Assembly: GCF_023721795.1 (NCBI RefSeq)
Contig: NZ_JAMQYE010000001.1
Span: 1,984,001 to 2,048,000 of the forward strand
Length of the DNA stretch: 64,000 nt
DNA from: Zeimonas sediminis
Lineage (GTDB): Bacteria; Pseudomonadota; Gammaproteobacteria; Burkholderiales; Burkholderiaceae_E
Direction of reading: 5' to 3'
The notes under the pieces are model-generated. The model was not told the origin of the DNA. It did not search any database and worked only from the letters and a program-made list of their open reading frames with translations. Positions 49,318-60,075 of the stretch are shown in pieces (the stretch's first letter is position 1; each line of letters begins with the position of its first letter). Made by a program: the position numbers and the translations under genes.

Positions 49318-49935
49318 TCAGCCTCCTGCCGCGGAGTCTGCGCCGCGGGCGCGCAGGTGCGCGGTGTGGGAGGCCTCGGCGGCCGCGTCCTCCTCGATCG
49401 TGCGCGCGCCGGCCAGCCGCCTGACGGTGGCCAGGTCGCCCGACAGCAGCGCGAGCAGCGCGCGCAAGAGCAGGGGCACCCAGGTGAAGGCGAACAGGAC
49501 GAGGCCGGCGACCCACAGCGTCTGCGGCATCCACAGCGGCGTCTGCAGCGGCGTCGTGGCGCGCGCGTCGAAGGCGAGCGAGGTCTGCAGCACCGCCCAG
49601 GCCTGCCAGGTGAGCAGGCCGATGAAGAAGCCGAGCGCGAGCAGGGCAAGGATGTCGAGCACCGCGCAGAGCGCGGCCGGCAGCCGGATGTACAGCGCGT
49701 CGACCCGCACGTTCGCGCGCTGCAGCAGCGTGAAGGCCAGCGCCCAGGTGGTGCCGATCGCGAAGGCGTAGCCCGAGAGCTCGTCGGCGCCGCCGACGGT
49801 GATCACGAACAGCTTGCGCACGATCACGTCGAACGCCACCAGGAAGGCCGATGCGAGCACCAGCAGGCCGCCGAACCACACGCCCACGCGTGCGAGCCGG
49901 GCCGACAGTTCGAGCCAGCGATCGAGGATCTTCAC
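49318..49935 (-). CDS. dctQ: TRAP transporter small permease DctQ (locus 2)
   Basis: 205 residues with four membrane segments and the DctQ pattern FLVAFDVIVRKLFVITVGGADELSGYAFAIGTTWALA and RANVRVDALY. The C-terminal 30 residues are Ala-rich. It starts with GTG at 49935. Confidence 0.9.
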   Translation of the reverse strand: MKILDRWLELSARLARVGVWFGGLLVLASAFLVAFDVIVRKLFVITVGGADELSGYAFAIGTTWALAFTLLQRANVRVDALYIRLPAALCAVLDILALLALGFFIGLLTWQAWAVLQTSLAFDARATTPLQTPLWMPQTLWVAGLVLFAFTWVPLLLRALLALLSGDLATVRRLAGARTIEEDAAAEASHTAHLRARGADSAAGG

Positions 49936-49974
49936 GAGAGGTCTCCGGGGAATCCGGGCGGCCTCGGGCCGCGC

Positions 49975-50005
49975 GCCGGGGGAAACGGTGGCCCGCTCCC
50001 CCGGC
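49975..50005 (-). terminator. Hairpin between dctP and dctQ (locus 2)
   Basis: Perfect 9-bp arms GCCGGGGGA (49975-49983) and TCCCCCGGC (49997-50005) lie in the 117-nt gap after the binding-protein stop. There is no T run, so it may protect the dctP mRNA 3' end rather than terminate. Confidence 0.5.
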
Positions 50006-50052
50006 AGGAAGGCGCAGGCGGCTGGCCTGCGCTCGCTGCGAGTGGCCCGCGC

Positions 50053-51117
50053 TTACTTCTTGGCGGTCAGGTCGACGACCTTGCCGATCGTCTCGTTCCA
50101 GTTCGCCACGCAGTCGCCCTGGCAGCGCGCGGCCCACTTGGGCAGCACCACCTCGTTGAGCGCCTTCGCGAGCAGCGCCTTGTCGGCTTCGGACACCGGC
50201 ACCACGGTCATCTTCGCCTTGGTGCCCATCGTGCACTCGGGCTTGCCGGCGTTGCACAGGTAGCCCTGCTCGGTCTCCTCGGCGGCCGCCTTCCAGATCC
50301 GGTCCTCTAGGCCAGCGATCTCCTTCTCGAGGAAGGCGCGCACCTTCGGATCGAGGCTGTTCCAGCGCTTCAGGTTGACCGCGTGCATCACGTGGCTCCA
50401 GCCCAGCGGCAGCGCGTAGATGTGGGTGGCGACCTCGTACCACTTGGCCGAGTTGCCCGACAGCGTTCCGGTGATCGCGCAGTCGACGACCTTGTTCTGC
50501 AGCGCCGGCACCACCTCGCTGAACGACAGCGTGACGCCGGTGCCGCCGAAGGCTTCGACGAACTCGGCCAGCGTGCGGTTGCCGGTGCGGACCTTCTTGC
50601 CCTTCAGGTCGGAGAGACTCTTGATCTCGCCGTTGCAGAACAGCACCTGCGCCGAGTACGGCCAGATGCCGAGCACCTTGATCCCGAAGCGCTCGCCGTA
50701 GAACTTGTCGTAGATCGGCTTGTACGCGTCGGACACCTTGCGCGCGGTGGCCACGTCCGGCGACAGGCCGGCGAGATCGACCGCCTCGTTGCGCGCGTCG
50801 TCGGCCGCCACGTAGCCGAGCACGGTGGAGCCGAAGTCGATGACGCCCAGCCGCATCAGGCGGAAGATCTCGGCGCCCTTCAGGCCCATCTCGTTGAAGG
50901 GCGTGATCTCGGCGGTCACCGCGCCGCCGGACTTCTCGGCGAGCTCCTTGGTCCAGAAGGGCTGCTCGAAGTTCTTGTACTGGGTGAGCTGGCCCCAGGC
51001 GCCGACGACCTTCAGCGAGGTCTTCGGCATGTCCTGGGCGACGGCGGTGCCGGCCAGGCCGGCCGCCACTGCGCCGGCCACTGCCCAGAGTCGGGCGCGT
51101 CTTGCGAGGCTCTTCAT
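50053..51117 (-). CDS. dctP: TRAP transporter solute-binding protein DctP family (locus 2)
   Basis: 354 residues with signal peptide (RARLWAVAGAVAAGLAGTAVAQ). DctP family: LKVVGAWGQLTQYKNFEQPFW, DLKGKKVRTGNRTLAEFVEAFGG with the carboxylate-binding Arg, and EVVPALQNKVVDCAITGTLSG. A four-Cys C-terminal half (LCNAGKPECT; RCQGDC) is unusual and suggests extra disulfides in the periplasm. The ATG at 51117 follows AAGGAGACAGACG. Upstream is the DUF1445 gene on the same strand, 38 nt away. Confidence 0.9.
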   Translation of the reverse strand: MKSLARRARLWAVAGAVAAGLAGTAVAQDMPKTSLKVVGAWGQLTQYKNFEQPFWTKELAEKSGGAVTAEITPFNEMGLKGAEIFRLMRLGVIDFGSTVLGYVAADDARNEAVDLAGLSPDVATARKVSDAYKPIYDKFYGERFGIKVLGIWPYSAQVLFCNGEIKSLSDLKGKKVRTGNRTLAEFVEAFGGTGVTLSFSEVVPALQNKVVDCAITGTLSGNSAKWYEVATHIYALPLGWSHVMHAVNLKRWNSLDPKVRAFLEKEIAGLEDRIWKAAAEETEQGYLCNAGKPECTMGTKAKMTVVPVSEADKALLAKALNEVVLPKWAARCQGDCVANWNETIGKVVDLTAKK

Positions 51118-51155
51118 CGTCTGTCTCCTTGGGATGGAAGTCGGAAGCGCGGGTA

Positions 51156-51968
51156 TCAGAACACCGACAGGCGGCTGTTCTTCAGGTCGGTGACCAGCAT
51201 GTAGCCGGGCGCGTGCGTGATGCTGAACTCGGGCTTCGCCGCCGCGATCACCGACTGCGGCGTGACGCCGCAGGCCCAGAACACCGGCAGCTCGTCGTCC
51301 TTCACCTCGACCGCGTCGCCGTAGTCGGGCCTGGACAGGTCGGAGATGCCGATCATCTCCGGCTTGCCCACGTGCACCGGCGCGCCGTGAACCGCCGGGA
51401 AGCGCGAGGTGATCTGGATCGCGCGGATCGCGTCGGCCGGCCGCAGCGGACGCATCGACACCACCAGCGGACCATGGAACGGCCCGGCGGGCCGGGTCTC
51501 GATGCTGGTGCGCCACATCGGCACGTTGGTGCCTTGCTCGATGTGCCTCAGCCGGATGCCGTCCTCGACCAGCGCCTCCTCGAACGAGAACGAGCAACCG
51601 ATCACGAAGGCGACCAGGTCGTCGCGCCACACGCCCATCAGGTCGGGCACTTCGTCGACCAGCTCGCCCTTGCGCCAGATGCGGTACCTGGGGATGTCGG
51701 TGCGGATGTCGAGGTCCTCGCCGAGCGCGGGCAGGCGCGGATCGCCCGGCTCGGAGGCCGCGAGCAGCGGACAGGGCTTGGGGTTGAACTGGCAGAAGCG
51801 GAAGAAGTCGTCGGCGAGCGACTTGGGAAGGATCGCCAGGTTGCCCTGCACGAAGCCCGGCGCGATGCCGGCGGTCGGCGCGCGATGCTCGCCGCGGCGC
51901 ACCGCCTGGCGCGCCTGCAGCCCGCTCGCGTACACCCGCGGCATGGCCTTCTCGTTGACTGCGTTCAT
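51156..51968 (-). CDS. DUF1445 putative hydro-lyase (D-glutamate cyclase family)
   Basis: 270 residues of the DUF1445 family. [74 protein letters not shown] and [12 protein letters not shown] are its hallmark blocks. Mammalian homologues interconvert D-glutamate and 5-oxo-D-proline; bacterial members are annotated as putative hydro-lyases. The ATG at 51968 is chosen, though AGGAG directly abuts it and an ATG at 51944 (after GAGAAGG) is possible. First gene of the LysR-linked TRAP operon. Confidence 0.87.
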   Translation of the reverse strand: MNAVNEKAMPRVYASGLQARQAVRRGEHRAPTAGIAPGFVQGNLAILPKSLADDFFRFCQFNPKPCPLLAASEPGDPRLPALGEDLDIRTDIPRYRIWRKGELVDEVPDLMGVWRDDLVAFVIGCSFSFEEALVEDGIRLRHIEQGTNVPMWRTSIETRPAGPFHGPLVVSMRPLRPADAIRAIQITSRFPAVHGAPVHVGKPEMIGISDLSRPDYGDAVEVKDDELPVFWACGVTPQSVIAAAKPEFSITHAPGYMLVTDLKNSRLSVF

Positions 51969-52047
51969 CTCCTGTCCCGCTCGTCGTGATGTCGGATGCC
52001 GCAATGGCATCACGGCTGGGGCCGGGTGTCCAATCAGGAGTTCGGAT

Positions 52048-52072
52048 CGATCGACATAAGAAAAATCGATCG
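52048..52072. promoter_or_regulatory. Candidate LysR-type binding site
   Basis: Inverted repeat CGATCGA (52048-52054), 11-nt A-rich spacer, TCGATCG (52066-52072). It lies in the 215-nt gap between the lysR-type gene and the DUF1445/TRAP operon, about 80 nt before the operon start. Size and spacing fit LysR activator sites; direct proof is lacking. Confidence 0.5.
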
Positions 52073-52183
52073 GCCAAGCGGTCGGCCATGCGCGGCGTCG
52101 ATGAAGCGGGCGCAGCGGCCCCTGCCCGCAGCCCGGCATGCGCCTCCCGGGCGCGGCCCCGCCGGGCGCGGGGCAACCGCCGC

Positions 52184-53152
52184 TCAGGCGCGGGATGCGC
52201 GTCGCTTCGCGGCAGGCTTCGCCGCACTGCCCGATTGCCCGGATGCTCGCCCGGCCGCCCCGGGGCGGCGCTCGGCCTGTGCCAGCTCCTGGGCGATCGC
52301 CACGACCCGCTCGGCCATGTGGCTGTCGGGCTTCACCGGGAAGCTGGCGTTGAAGTCGAGATCGGGAAGGTCCCGCTCGGCCCTGACGATGCGCAGGCGC
52401 TTTTCGGCGAGTTCCCGTTCGATGACGACCGGCGGAATCGCGCTGACCCCGATCCCGTCGAGCGTCATCCGGACGATCGTGCTCAGTGAAGCGTTGCCGT
52501 AGATCCTCAGGTCGTGCACGCCGACGCCGGCCATCATCTCCCGCACCGCCACGTGCGGGCGCGTGCTGCGCGGATAGGTGATGATCGGCCAGCGCGCGAG
52601 GGTCGCGAGCGCCACCGGCTCGGAACCGAGGTCCAGCCGCGCATTGGCGACCCACGCCATCGGGTAGCTGGACAGCCGGACGTTGCGCACCCGCGGCTCG
52701 CCGACCGGCCCGAGCAGGAAGGCGATGTCCAGCTGGTGGGCGAGCAGGCGGTCTCGCAACTGCGGCGACGTGTCGACCTCGATCTCGAGCGTCAGGGCCG
52801 GGTACTCGCCGTGCACCCGCTCGATCAGCCGCGACAGCCAGGTGTGGACCAGCGTCTCGGCCACCCCGAGCCGCACGAGCCCGCGCATCGACTTCTTCTC
52901 GCGCGCGGCCTCGAGCATGTCGGCGCGCAGCTGCAGCATGCGTTCCGCGTACGGAAGCAGCTCCAGGCCCTTGGTGGTCAGCGCCACGCCGCGTGGCTCG
53001 CGGTCGAACAGCCGCACGCCGAGCTCCTCCTCGAGCATCGCGATGCGCTGCGAGATCGCCGGCTGGGTCGCGTTCAGCTTGTCGGCTGCCGCGCGGAAGC
53101 TGCCGAGGTGGGCGATCCAGACGAAGGTTTCGAGGTTGCGAAGGTCGGCCAT
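52184..53152 (-). CDS. LysR-family transcriptional regulator
   Basis: 322 residues: N-terminal helix-turn-helix ([48 protein letters not shown]) and a LysR substrate-binding domain. The last about 40 residues are Ala/Arg-rich. It is on the same strand as, and directly upstream of, the DUF1445-TRAP-DUF2848 operon, which it probably controls in response to the imported acid. Confidence 0.92.
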   Translation of the reverse strand: MADLRNLETFVWIAHLGSFRAAADKLNATQPAISQRIAMLEEELGVRLFDREPRGVALTTKGLELLPYAERMLQLRADMLEAAREKKSMRGLVRLGVAETLVHTWLSRLIERVHGEYPALTLEIEVDTSPQLRDRLLAHQLDIAFLLGPVGEPRVRNVRLSSYPMAWVANARLDLGSEPVALATLARWPIITYPRSTRPHVAVREMMAGVGVHDLRIYGNASLSTIVRMTLDGIGVSAIPPVVIERELAEKRLRIVRAERDLPDLDFNASFPVKPDSHMAERVVAIAQELAQAERRPGAAGRASGQSGSAAKPAAKRRASRA

Positions 53153-53188
53153 GCGGCGAGGATATCGCCTTCGCCCCGACCCGGTGCC

Positions 53189-53272
53189 GCGCTTTCAGCG
53201 CCTTTTGGGGGTTGTGGCTGCGGCCGCCCGCTGCGCGGGCTTGACTTGCCTGCGGCAAGTCAGCCTTCGCCG
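53189..53272. repeat. REP-like chain of small hairpins between proB and lysR
   Basis: The 138-nt gap holds GCGCT-TTC-AGCGC (53189-53201), GCCCGC-TGC-GCGGGC (53226-53240) and GACTTGCC-TGC-GGCAAGTC (53243-53261), all perfect with 3-nt loops. The first 13-mer recurs exactly at 53285-53297 within the proB-end hairpin. This is a structured intergenic region, not a gene. Confidence 0.6.
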
Positions 53273-53290
53273 CAATCTGGTTCTGCGCTT

Positions 53291-56088
<2,798 letters not shown>

Positions 56089-56120
56089 GGTGTGTTGCTC
56101 CTGACTTGATTCGGGACGGC

Positions 56121-56495
56121 TTATTCGCCGGCGGGCTGGGCAGCCGCGGCGGCGACCGGCAGGTCGGCCTTCACCGAGCCGGCCGGCGAAGCGATGCCGC
56201 TGATGAACAGCTCGGTGTAGTTCTGGCGATGGCCTTGCTGCTTGCGATAGTGCTTGCGCCGGCGCATCTTGAAGATGCGAACCTTGTCGTGCCGACCGTG
56301 GGAAAGCACCGTCGCCGAAACCGTCGCCCCTGCCACCAGCGGCGTGCCGACCGAGATCTGGTCGCCAGCGCCGACCGCCAGCACCTGGTCGATCGTGATT
56401 TCAGCTCCGATGTCCGCCGGTATCTGTTCTACCTTGAGTTTTTCGCCGGCAGCGACTTTGTACTGCTTGCCGCCGGTTTTTATGACCGCGTACAT
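56121..56495 (-). CDS. rplU: 50S ribosomal protein L21
   Basis: 124 residues; [20 protein letters not shown] start and [28 protein letters not shown]-terminal RNA-binding block. It has about 20 extra Ala-rich residues at the end compared with the 103-residue E. coli protein. First gene of the ribosomal operon with a strong promoter upstream. Confidence 0.97.
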   Translation of the reverse strand: MYAVIKTGGKQYKVAAGEKLKVEQIPADIGAEITIDQVLAVGAGDQISVGTPLVAGATVSATVLSHGRHDKVRIFKMRRRKHYRKQQGHRQNYTELFISGIASPAGSVKADLPVAAAAAQPAGE

Positions 56496-56588
56496 GGGAA
56501 CCTCTTGCTGAAAAGAACACCCTTCCGCCGCACCGGTCCACCCGTATGGGCGAACGCGAACCCGGCAGCCGGGAACCGAAAACCCTAC

Positions 56589-56617
56589 ATTATCCCTTAA
56601 GGAAAGCCGAGAGTCAA
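56589..56617 (-). promoter_or_regulatory. Sigma-70 promoter of rplU-rpmA
   Basis: On the minus strand TTGACT (56617-56612), 17 bp, GATAAT (56594-56589). Both boxes match the consensus at 5 of 6 positions. The predicted leader is roughly 85-90 nt. Confidence 0.75.
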
Positions 56618-56664
56618 AGACCATCAGGGGGCGTCTATAATCGCCCGGTTCCGACGGCACGACA

Positions 56665-57660
56665 ATGAAACCCGCCGACCTCTTCCCAGCCCTCGCGCCC
56701 GACCTGGCCCAGACCGACCGAGTGATCCGCGAGCGGCTCGGCTCCGAGGTCGCGCTGATCAACACCGTGGCCGACTACATCATCGGCGCCGGCGGCAAGC
56801 GGCTGCGTCCGGTGCTGCTGCTGCTCGTGGCCAGGGCGCTCGGCTACAGGGGCCCCGGCCACCACTGGCTGCTCGCGGCGGTCGTCGAGTTCATCCACAC
56901 CGCCACGCTGCTGCACGACGACGTCGTCGACGAATCCGAGCTGCGCCGCGGCCGCCAGACTGCCAACGCCGCCTTCGGCAACGCGGCTTCGGTGCTGGTC
57001 GGCGACTTCCTCTACTCGCGCGCCTTCCAGATGATGGTCGAGGTCGACGACATGCGGATCATGCGCGTGCTCGCCGACGCGACCAACACGATCGCCGAAG
57101 GCGAGGTGCTGCAGCTGATCAACTGCAACGACCCGGACACCGACGAGGCCCGCTACCTGCAGGTGATCCGCTACAAGACCGCCCGGCTCTTCGAAGCGGC
57201 CGCCCAGATCGGGGCGATCCTGTGCGGCGCGTCCCCCGAGGCCGAGGCCGCCGCGGCCGAGTACGGCCGCAGGCTCGGCACCGCCTTCCAGCTGATCGAC
57301 GACGTGCTCGACTACTCGGGCGTGACCGCCGACATCGGCAAGACGGTCGGCGACGACCTGCGCGAGGGCAAGCCCACCCTGCCGCTGATCCACGTGATGG
57401 CCCACGGCAACGCCGGCGAGCGCACGCTGGTGCGCACGGCGATCGAGCAGGGACACACCGAGGCCTTCGACCCGATCCTCGCGGCGATCCGCCGTACCGG
57501 CGCGCTCGACTATGCGCGGGAGCGGGCGCGCCAGGAGTCCGACGCGGCGCTGGCCGCGCTGGGAACCCTGCTGTCGGGAAGCCCGGTCGAAGAGTCCGCT
57601 TCCGCCTGTCGCGAAGCCCTGCTATACTTGCCGACTTACTCGATCTCGCGGGATCGCTGA
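56665..57660 (+). CDS. ispB: Polyprenyl (octaprenyl) diphosphate synthase
   Basis: Makes the side chain of ubiquinone from farnesyl diphosphate and IPP. 331 residues with [14 protein letters not shown], the first Asp-rich motif [10 protein letters not shown], the second [11 protein letters not shown], and [21 protein letters not shown] at 56636-56641 lies 24 nt before the ATG. Divergent from rplU, as in many proteobacteria. Confidence 0.95.
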   Translation: MKPADLFPALAPDLAQTDRVIRERLGSEVALINTVADYIIGAGGKRLRPVLLLLVARALGYRGPGHHWLLAAVVEFIHTATLLHDDVVDESELRRGRQTANAAFGNAASVLVGDFLYSRAFQMMVEVDDMRIMRVLADATNTIAEGEVLQLINCNDPDTDEARYLQVIRYKTARLFEAAAQIGAILCGASPEAEAAAAEYGRRLGTAFQLIDDVLDYSGVTADIGKTVGDDLREGKPTLPLIHVMAHGNAGERTLVRTAIEQGHTEAFDPILAAIRRTGALDYARERARQESDAALAALGTLLSGSPVEESASACREALLYLPTYSISRDR

Positions 57661-57661
57661 A

Positions 57662-57682
57662 GGCGCCTCAGGCGCCGTTTTT
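57662..57682 (+). terminator. Intrinsic terminator of ispB
   Basis: GGCGCC-TCA-GGCGCC hairpin followed by GTTTTT begins 2 nt after the ispB stop. Confidence 0.75.
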
Positions 57683-57751
57683 CAGCCCCTGCGGCAACGG
57701 CCGGTTCTCCCGACATTCGCGGCCCAAGCAGTCGGATCGACGCACCTTCCT

Positions 57752-57828
57752 CGGGGTGTAGCTTAGCCTGGTAGAGCGCTACGTTCGGGACGTAGAGGCC
57801 GGAGGTTCGAATCCTCTCACCCCGACCA
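57752..57828 (+). tRNA. tRNA-Pro (anticodon CGG)
   Basis: 77-nt cloverleaf with encoded CCA. Acceptor CGGGGTG pairs with CACCCCG; anticodon stem CTACG/CGTAG encloses loop TTCGGGA, giving anticodon CGG (reads CCG); T arm GGAGG-TTCGAAT-CCTCT. The encoded CCA is followed directly by a terminator region. Confidence 0.96.
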
Positions 57829-57837
57829 GAATGCTCG

Positions 57838-57871
57838 CGAAACGGCTGCCTAAGGCGGCCGTTTCGTTTTT
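57838..57871 (+). terminator. Intrinsic terminator after tRNA-Pro
   Basis: 13-bp arms CGAAACGGCTGCC / GGCGGCCGTTTCG (one G-U pair) with TAA loop, then TTTTT. Confidence 0.85.
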
Positions 57872-57927
57872 CCCTCCGCGCACTGCCCCGATCGCCGCCC
57901 AGGCGGGCGGCGATCGGCCCGCTCGCT

Positions 57928-58956
57928 TCAGTTCGACGGCTGCGACGACTGGGGCTCGCGCTTCTTCGCGCGGAACGGGAAGGCGCTGCCCGCCTCGCCC
58001 GGCCGCGCCGGGATGCGCAGCGACAGCAGCATCGTGACCGCCAGCACCGTCACGGTGAAGCCGAGCGACCAGACGATCGGGATCTTGTAGACGTCGATCA
58101 GCAGCATCTTCGTGCCGATGAACACCAGCACCACGGCCAGGCCGTAGGACAGCAGGTGGAAGCGCTCGTGCATGCCGGCCAGCAGGAAGTACATCGCGCG
58201 CAGGCCCAGGATCGCGAAAACGTTCGAGGTCAGCACGATGAACGGGTCGGTGGTGATCGCGAAGATCGCCGGGATCGAGTCGACCGCGAACACGACGTCG
58301 ACGATGCCGATCAGCATGATCACCACGAACAGCGGCGTGGCCATCCGCACGCCGTTCTCCATCGTGAAGAAGCGCTCGCCGTCGTAGCGCGGCGAGATCT
58401 TCATGTGCCGGTTGATCCAGCGCAGCGCCGGGTTCGAGTCGAGGTCGGGCTCCTGGCCGGCGGCCCACCACATCTTGATGCCGGTGAAGACCAGGAAGGC
58501 GCCGAACACGTACATGACCCAGTGGAACTGCGAGATCAGCCAGGCGCCGATCAGGATCATCACCGCGCGCAGCACCAGCGCGCCGAGGATGCCGATCATC
58601 AGCACCCGCTTCTGGAACTCCGGCGGCACCGCGAAGTAGGTGAACAGCATCAGGAACACGAAGATGTTGTCGACCGCGAGCGCCTTCTCGACCAGGTAGC
58701 CGGTCACGAACTCGAGCGCCTTGGCGTCCGCCACTTCGCGCGCGGCCGCATCGCCCGAGGTGCCCCCCAGGTACCACCAGAGCCAGCCGACGAACACGAA
58801 GGAGACGGCCACCCAGATCACCGACCAGATCCCGGCCTCGCGCATGCTGACGGCATGCGCGCCCTGGCGGTTCATCGCGAGAAAGTCGATCGCCAGCGCG
58901 ACCAGGACGAAGGCCGCGAACAGCGACCACAGCAACGGCGTGCCGATGGAGATCAT
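57928..58956 (-). CDS. TerC/Alx-family membrane protein, probable manganese exporter
   Basis: 342 residues with about nine membrane segments. The family block KALEFVTGYLVEKALAVDNIFVFLMLFTYFAVP contains conserved acidic residues (Glu, Asp-Asn), repeated as VDVVFAVDSIPAIFAITTDPFIVLTSN. Alx/MntP-like TerC proteins export excess Mn2+. A yybP-ykoY-type riboswitch lies just upstream, supporting manganese control. ATG at 58956 chosen because it follows AAAAGGTCTT and matches the family start; a frame to 59061 lies inside the riboswitch. Confidence 0.9.
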   Translation of the reverse strand: MISIGTPLLWSLFAAFVLVALAIDFLAMNRQGAHAVSMREAGIWSVIWVAVSFVFVGWLWWYLGGTSGDAAAREVADAKALEFVTGYLVEKALAVDNIFVFLMLFTYFAVPPEFQKRVLMIGILGALVLRAVMILIGAWLISQFHWVMYVFGAFLVFTGIKMWWAAGQEPDLDSNPALRWINRHMKISPRYDGERFFTMENGVRMATPLFVVIMLIGIVDVVFAVDSIPAIFAITTDPFIVLTSNVFAILGLRAMYFLLAGMHERFHLLSYGLAVVLVFIGTKMLLIDVYKIPIVWSLGFTVTVLAVTMLLSLRIPARPGEAGSAFPFRAKKREPQSSQPSN

Positions 58957-59010
58957 CGGGAAGACCTTTTCCCCGGCCTGGCAGGGGCCGGACGACGGTT
59001 TTGTCGAAGG

Positions 59011-59159
59011 TCCTCGCTGGTCTTGCCGACCGCGGCGCGCAGGCGCTGCGGATCGCGACACCGGGCGACCGGTCGGTTGCCAGCCCGACCGGCACCGTAA
59101 TGACGATGCCGCGGCACCGCGATCGCGAGATCCGGTGCCGGCTACTCCCCTGGAGAGGA
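59011..59159 (-). promoter_or_regulatory. yybP-ykoY (Mn2+) riboswitch upstream of terC
   Basis: On the minus strand the hallmark 5' motif CCAGGGGAGTAGCCGG (59153-59138 region) is followed by stem-loops with GGCATCGTCATTACGGTGCC and, near the 3' end, GGCAAGACC (59027-59019). The ends TCCTC (59159-59155) and GAGGA (59015-59011) can form P1. AAGACC of the aptamer is complementary to GGTCTT at the terC ribosome site (58968-58963), so ligand binding could free translation. The candidate promoter TTGACG (59195-59190), 18 bp, TCCAAT (59171-59166) would start transcription right at the aptamer 5' end. Confidence 0.8.
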
Positions 59160-59248
59160 GCGCGGATTGGAACAGCCCCGCCAGGGGGCCGTCAACGAAA
59201 CCCGGCGACGCGTGGGGGAATTCCCGGGGATCGGGCGCGTGCCGCTCG

Positions 59249-59818
59249 TCAGCGGCGCCCGATCATCCGCGCGAACGCGACGACCTCTTCGGCGACCATC
59301 TCGCAGGCGCGGATCGCGGCCGGGTCGGCCTCGACCCCCTCGCCGCCGAACGGGCGGGCGCGGGAATTGAGCGCCGCGCCGTAGGGCGTGGGCCATCCGC
59401 GCAGCGCGTGGACGATGCCGCGCAGCGAGGCCATCGTGGAACCCATGGCCTGCGGCCCGTCCGCGCAGACGATGCAGCCGACCGCCCGCCCCTCGAAGTA
59501 GACGCGCGCGTCGTCGCGCATGTCCTCGACGAAGTCGATCGCGTTCTTCACCAGCCCGGAGATTCCGCCGTGGTAGGCGGGGGTGGCGATGATCACGCCG
59601 TCGGCGCGCCGGAGCGCGGCGACCAGCGCCGCCGCCTGCTCGCTGCGCTCGGGGCGCGACGGGTCGTAGGGCTCGACAGGCATCGCCCCGGCGCCGAAGG
59701 CCATCGTGGCGCAGCCCATCGCCTCGGCCCGCTTCAGCGCGGTCGCGAGCGCGCGCTCGGACGTGGATCCGACCCGAGTGGTTCCGCCGATGCCGACGAT
59801 GAGGGGTGAGTCCGCCAT
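59249..59818 (-). CDS. NADPH-dependent FMN reductase family protein
   Basis: 189-residue flavodoxin-fold reductase. IVGIGGTTRVGSTSERAL is the phosphate-binding loop, and TPAYHGGISGLVKNAIDFVED the flavin-contact region. It reduces FMN with NAD(P)H. It is divergent from a luciferase-like monooxygenase, a class that needs external reduced flavin, so it probably supplies FMNH2 to it. ATG at 59818 after GGGAAGGG. Confidence 0.88.
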   Translation of the reverse strand: MADSPLIVGIGGTTRVGSTSERALATALKRAEAMGCATMAFGAGAMPVEPYDPSRPERSEQAAALVAALRRADGVIIATPAYHGGISGLVKNAIDFVEDMRDDARVYFEGRAVGCIVCADGPQAMGSTMASLRGIVHALRGWPTPYGAALNSRARPFGGEGVEADPAAIRACEMVAEEVVAFARMIGRR

Positions 59819-59935
59819 GCCGATTCCCTTCCCGATCGAGTTCGCCCTGCAAGCCAAGATATACGCGCGAGGCCGGAGCATGCCGCCAAACGCGCGGCGA
59901 ACGAAACGCTCGCCACCCGGTCCGCAAGGATACTG

Positions 59936-59965
59936 TGGACACCGCGAATCGCAGCGCGTTATAAG
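59936..59965 (+). promoter_or_regulatory. Candidate sigma-70 promoter of the luciferase-like monooxygenase gene
   Basis: TGGACA (59936-59941), 18 bp, TATAAG (59960-59965), each 5 of 6 to consensus, in the 257-nt divergent gap. Predicted leader about 100 nt. No operator palindrome was recognised in the gap. Confidence 0.5.
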
Positions 59966-60075
59966 CGACTCGCCAGAATCGAAGAAACATTCGGCATGGC
60001 GTTTCCGGTTCCGGCGGCTCGCCTGGGCGGCCGGGACCGGTCTGCGAGACCACACCCACGACGGAGGAGCACACG

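Noticed and set aside
57752-57828. tRNA-Pro as an integration site for a mobile island
   Set aside because: No integrase, no repeated tRNA 3' end and no foreign-looking genes on either side. The neighbours are core ispB and terC.
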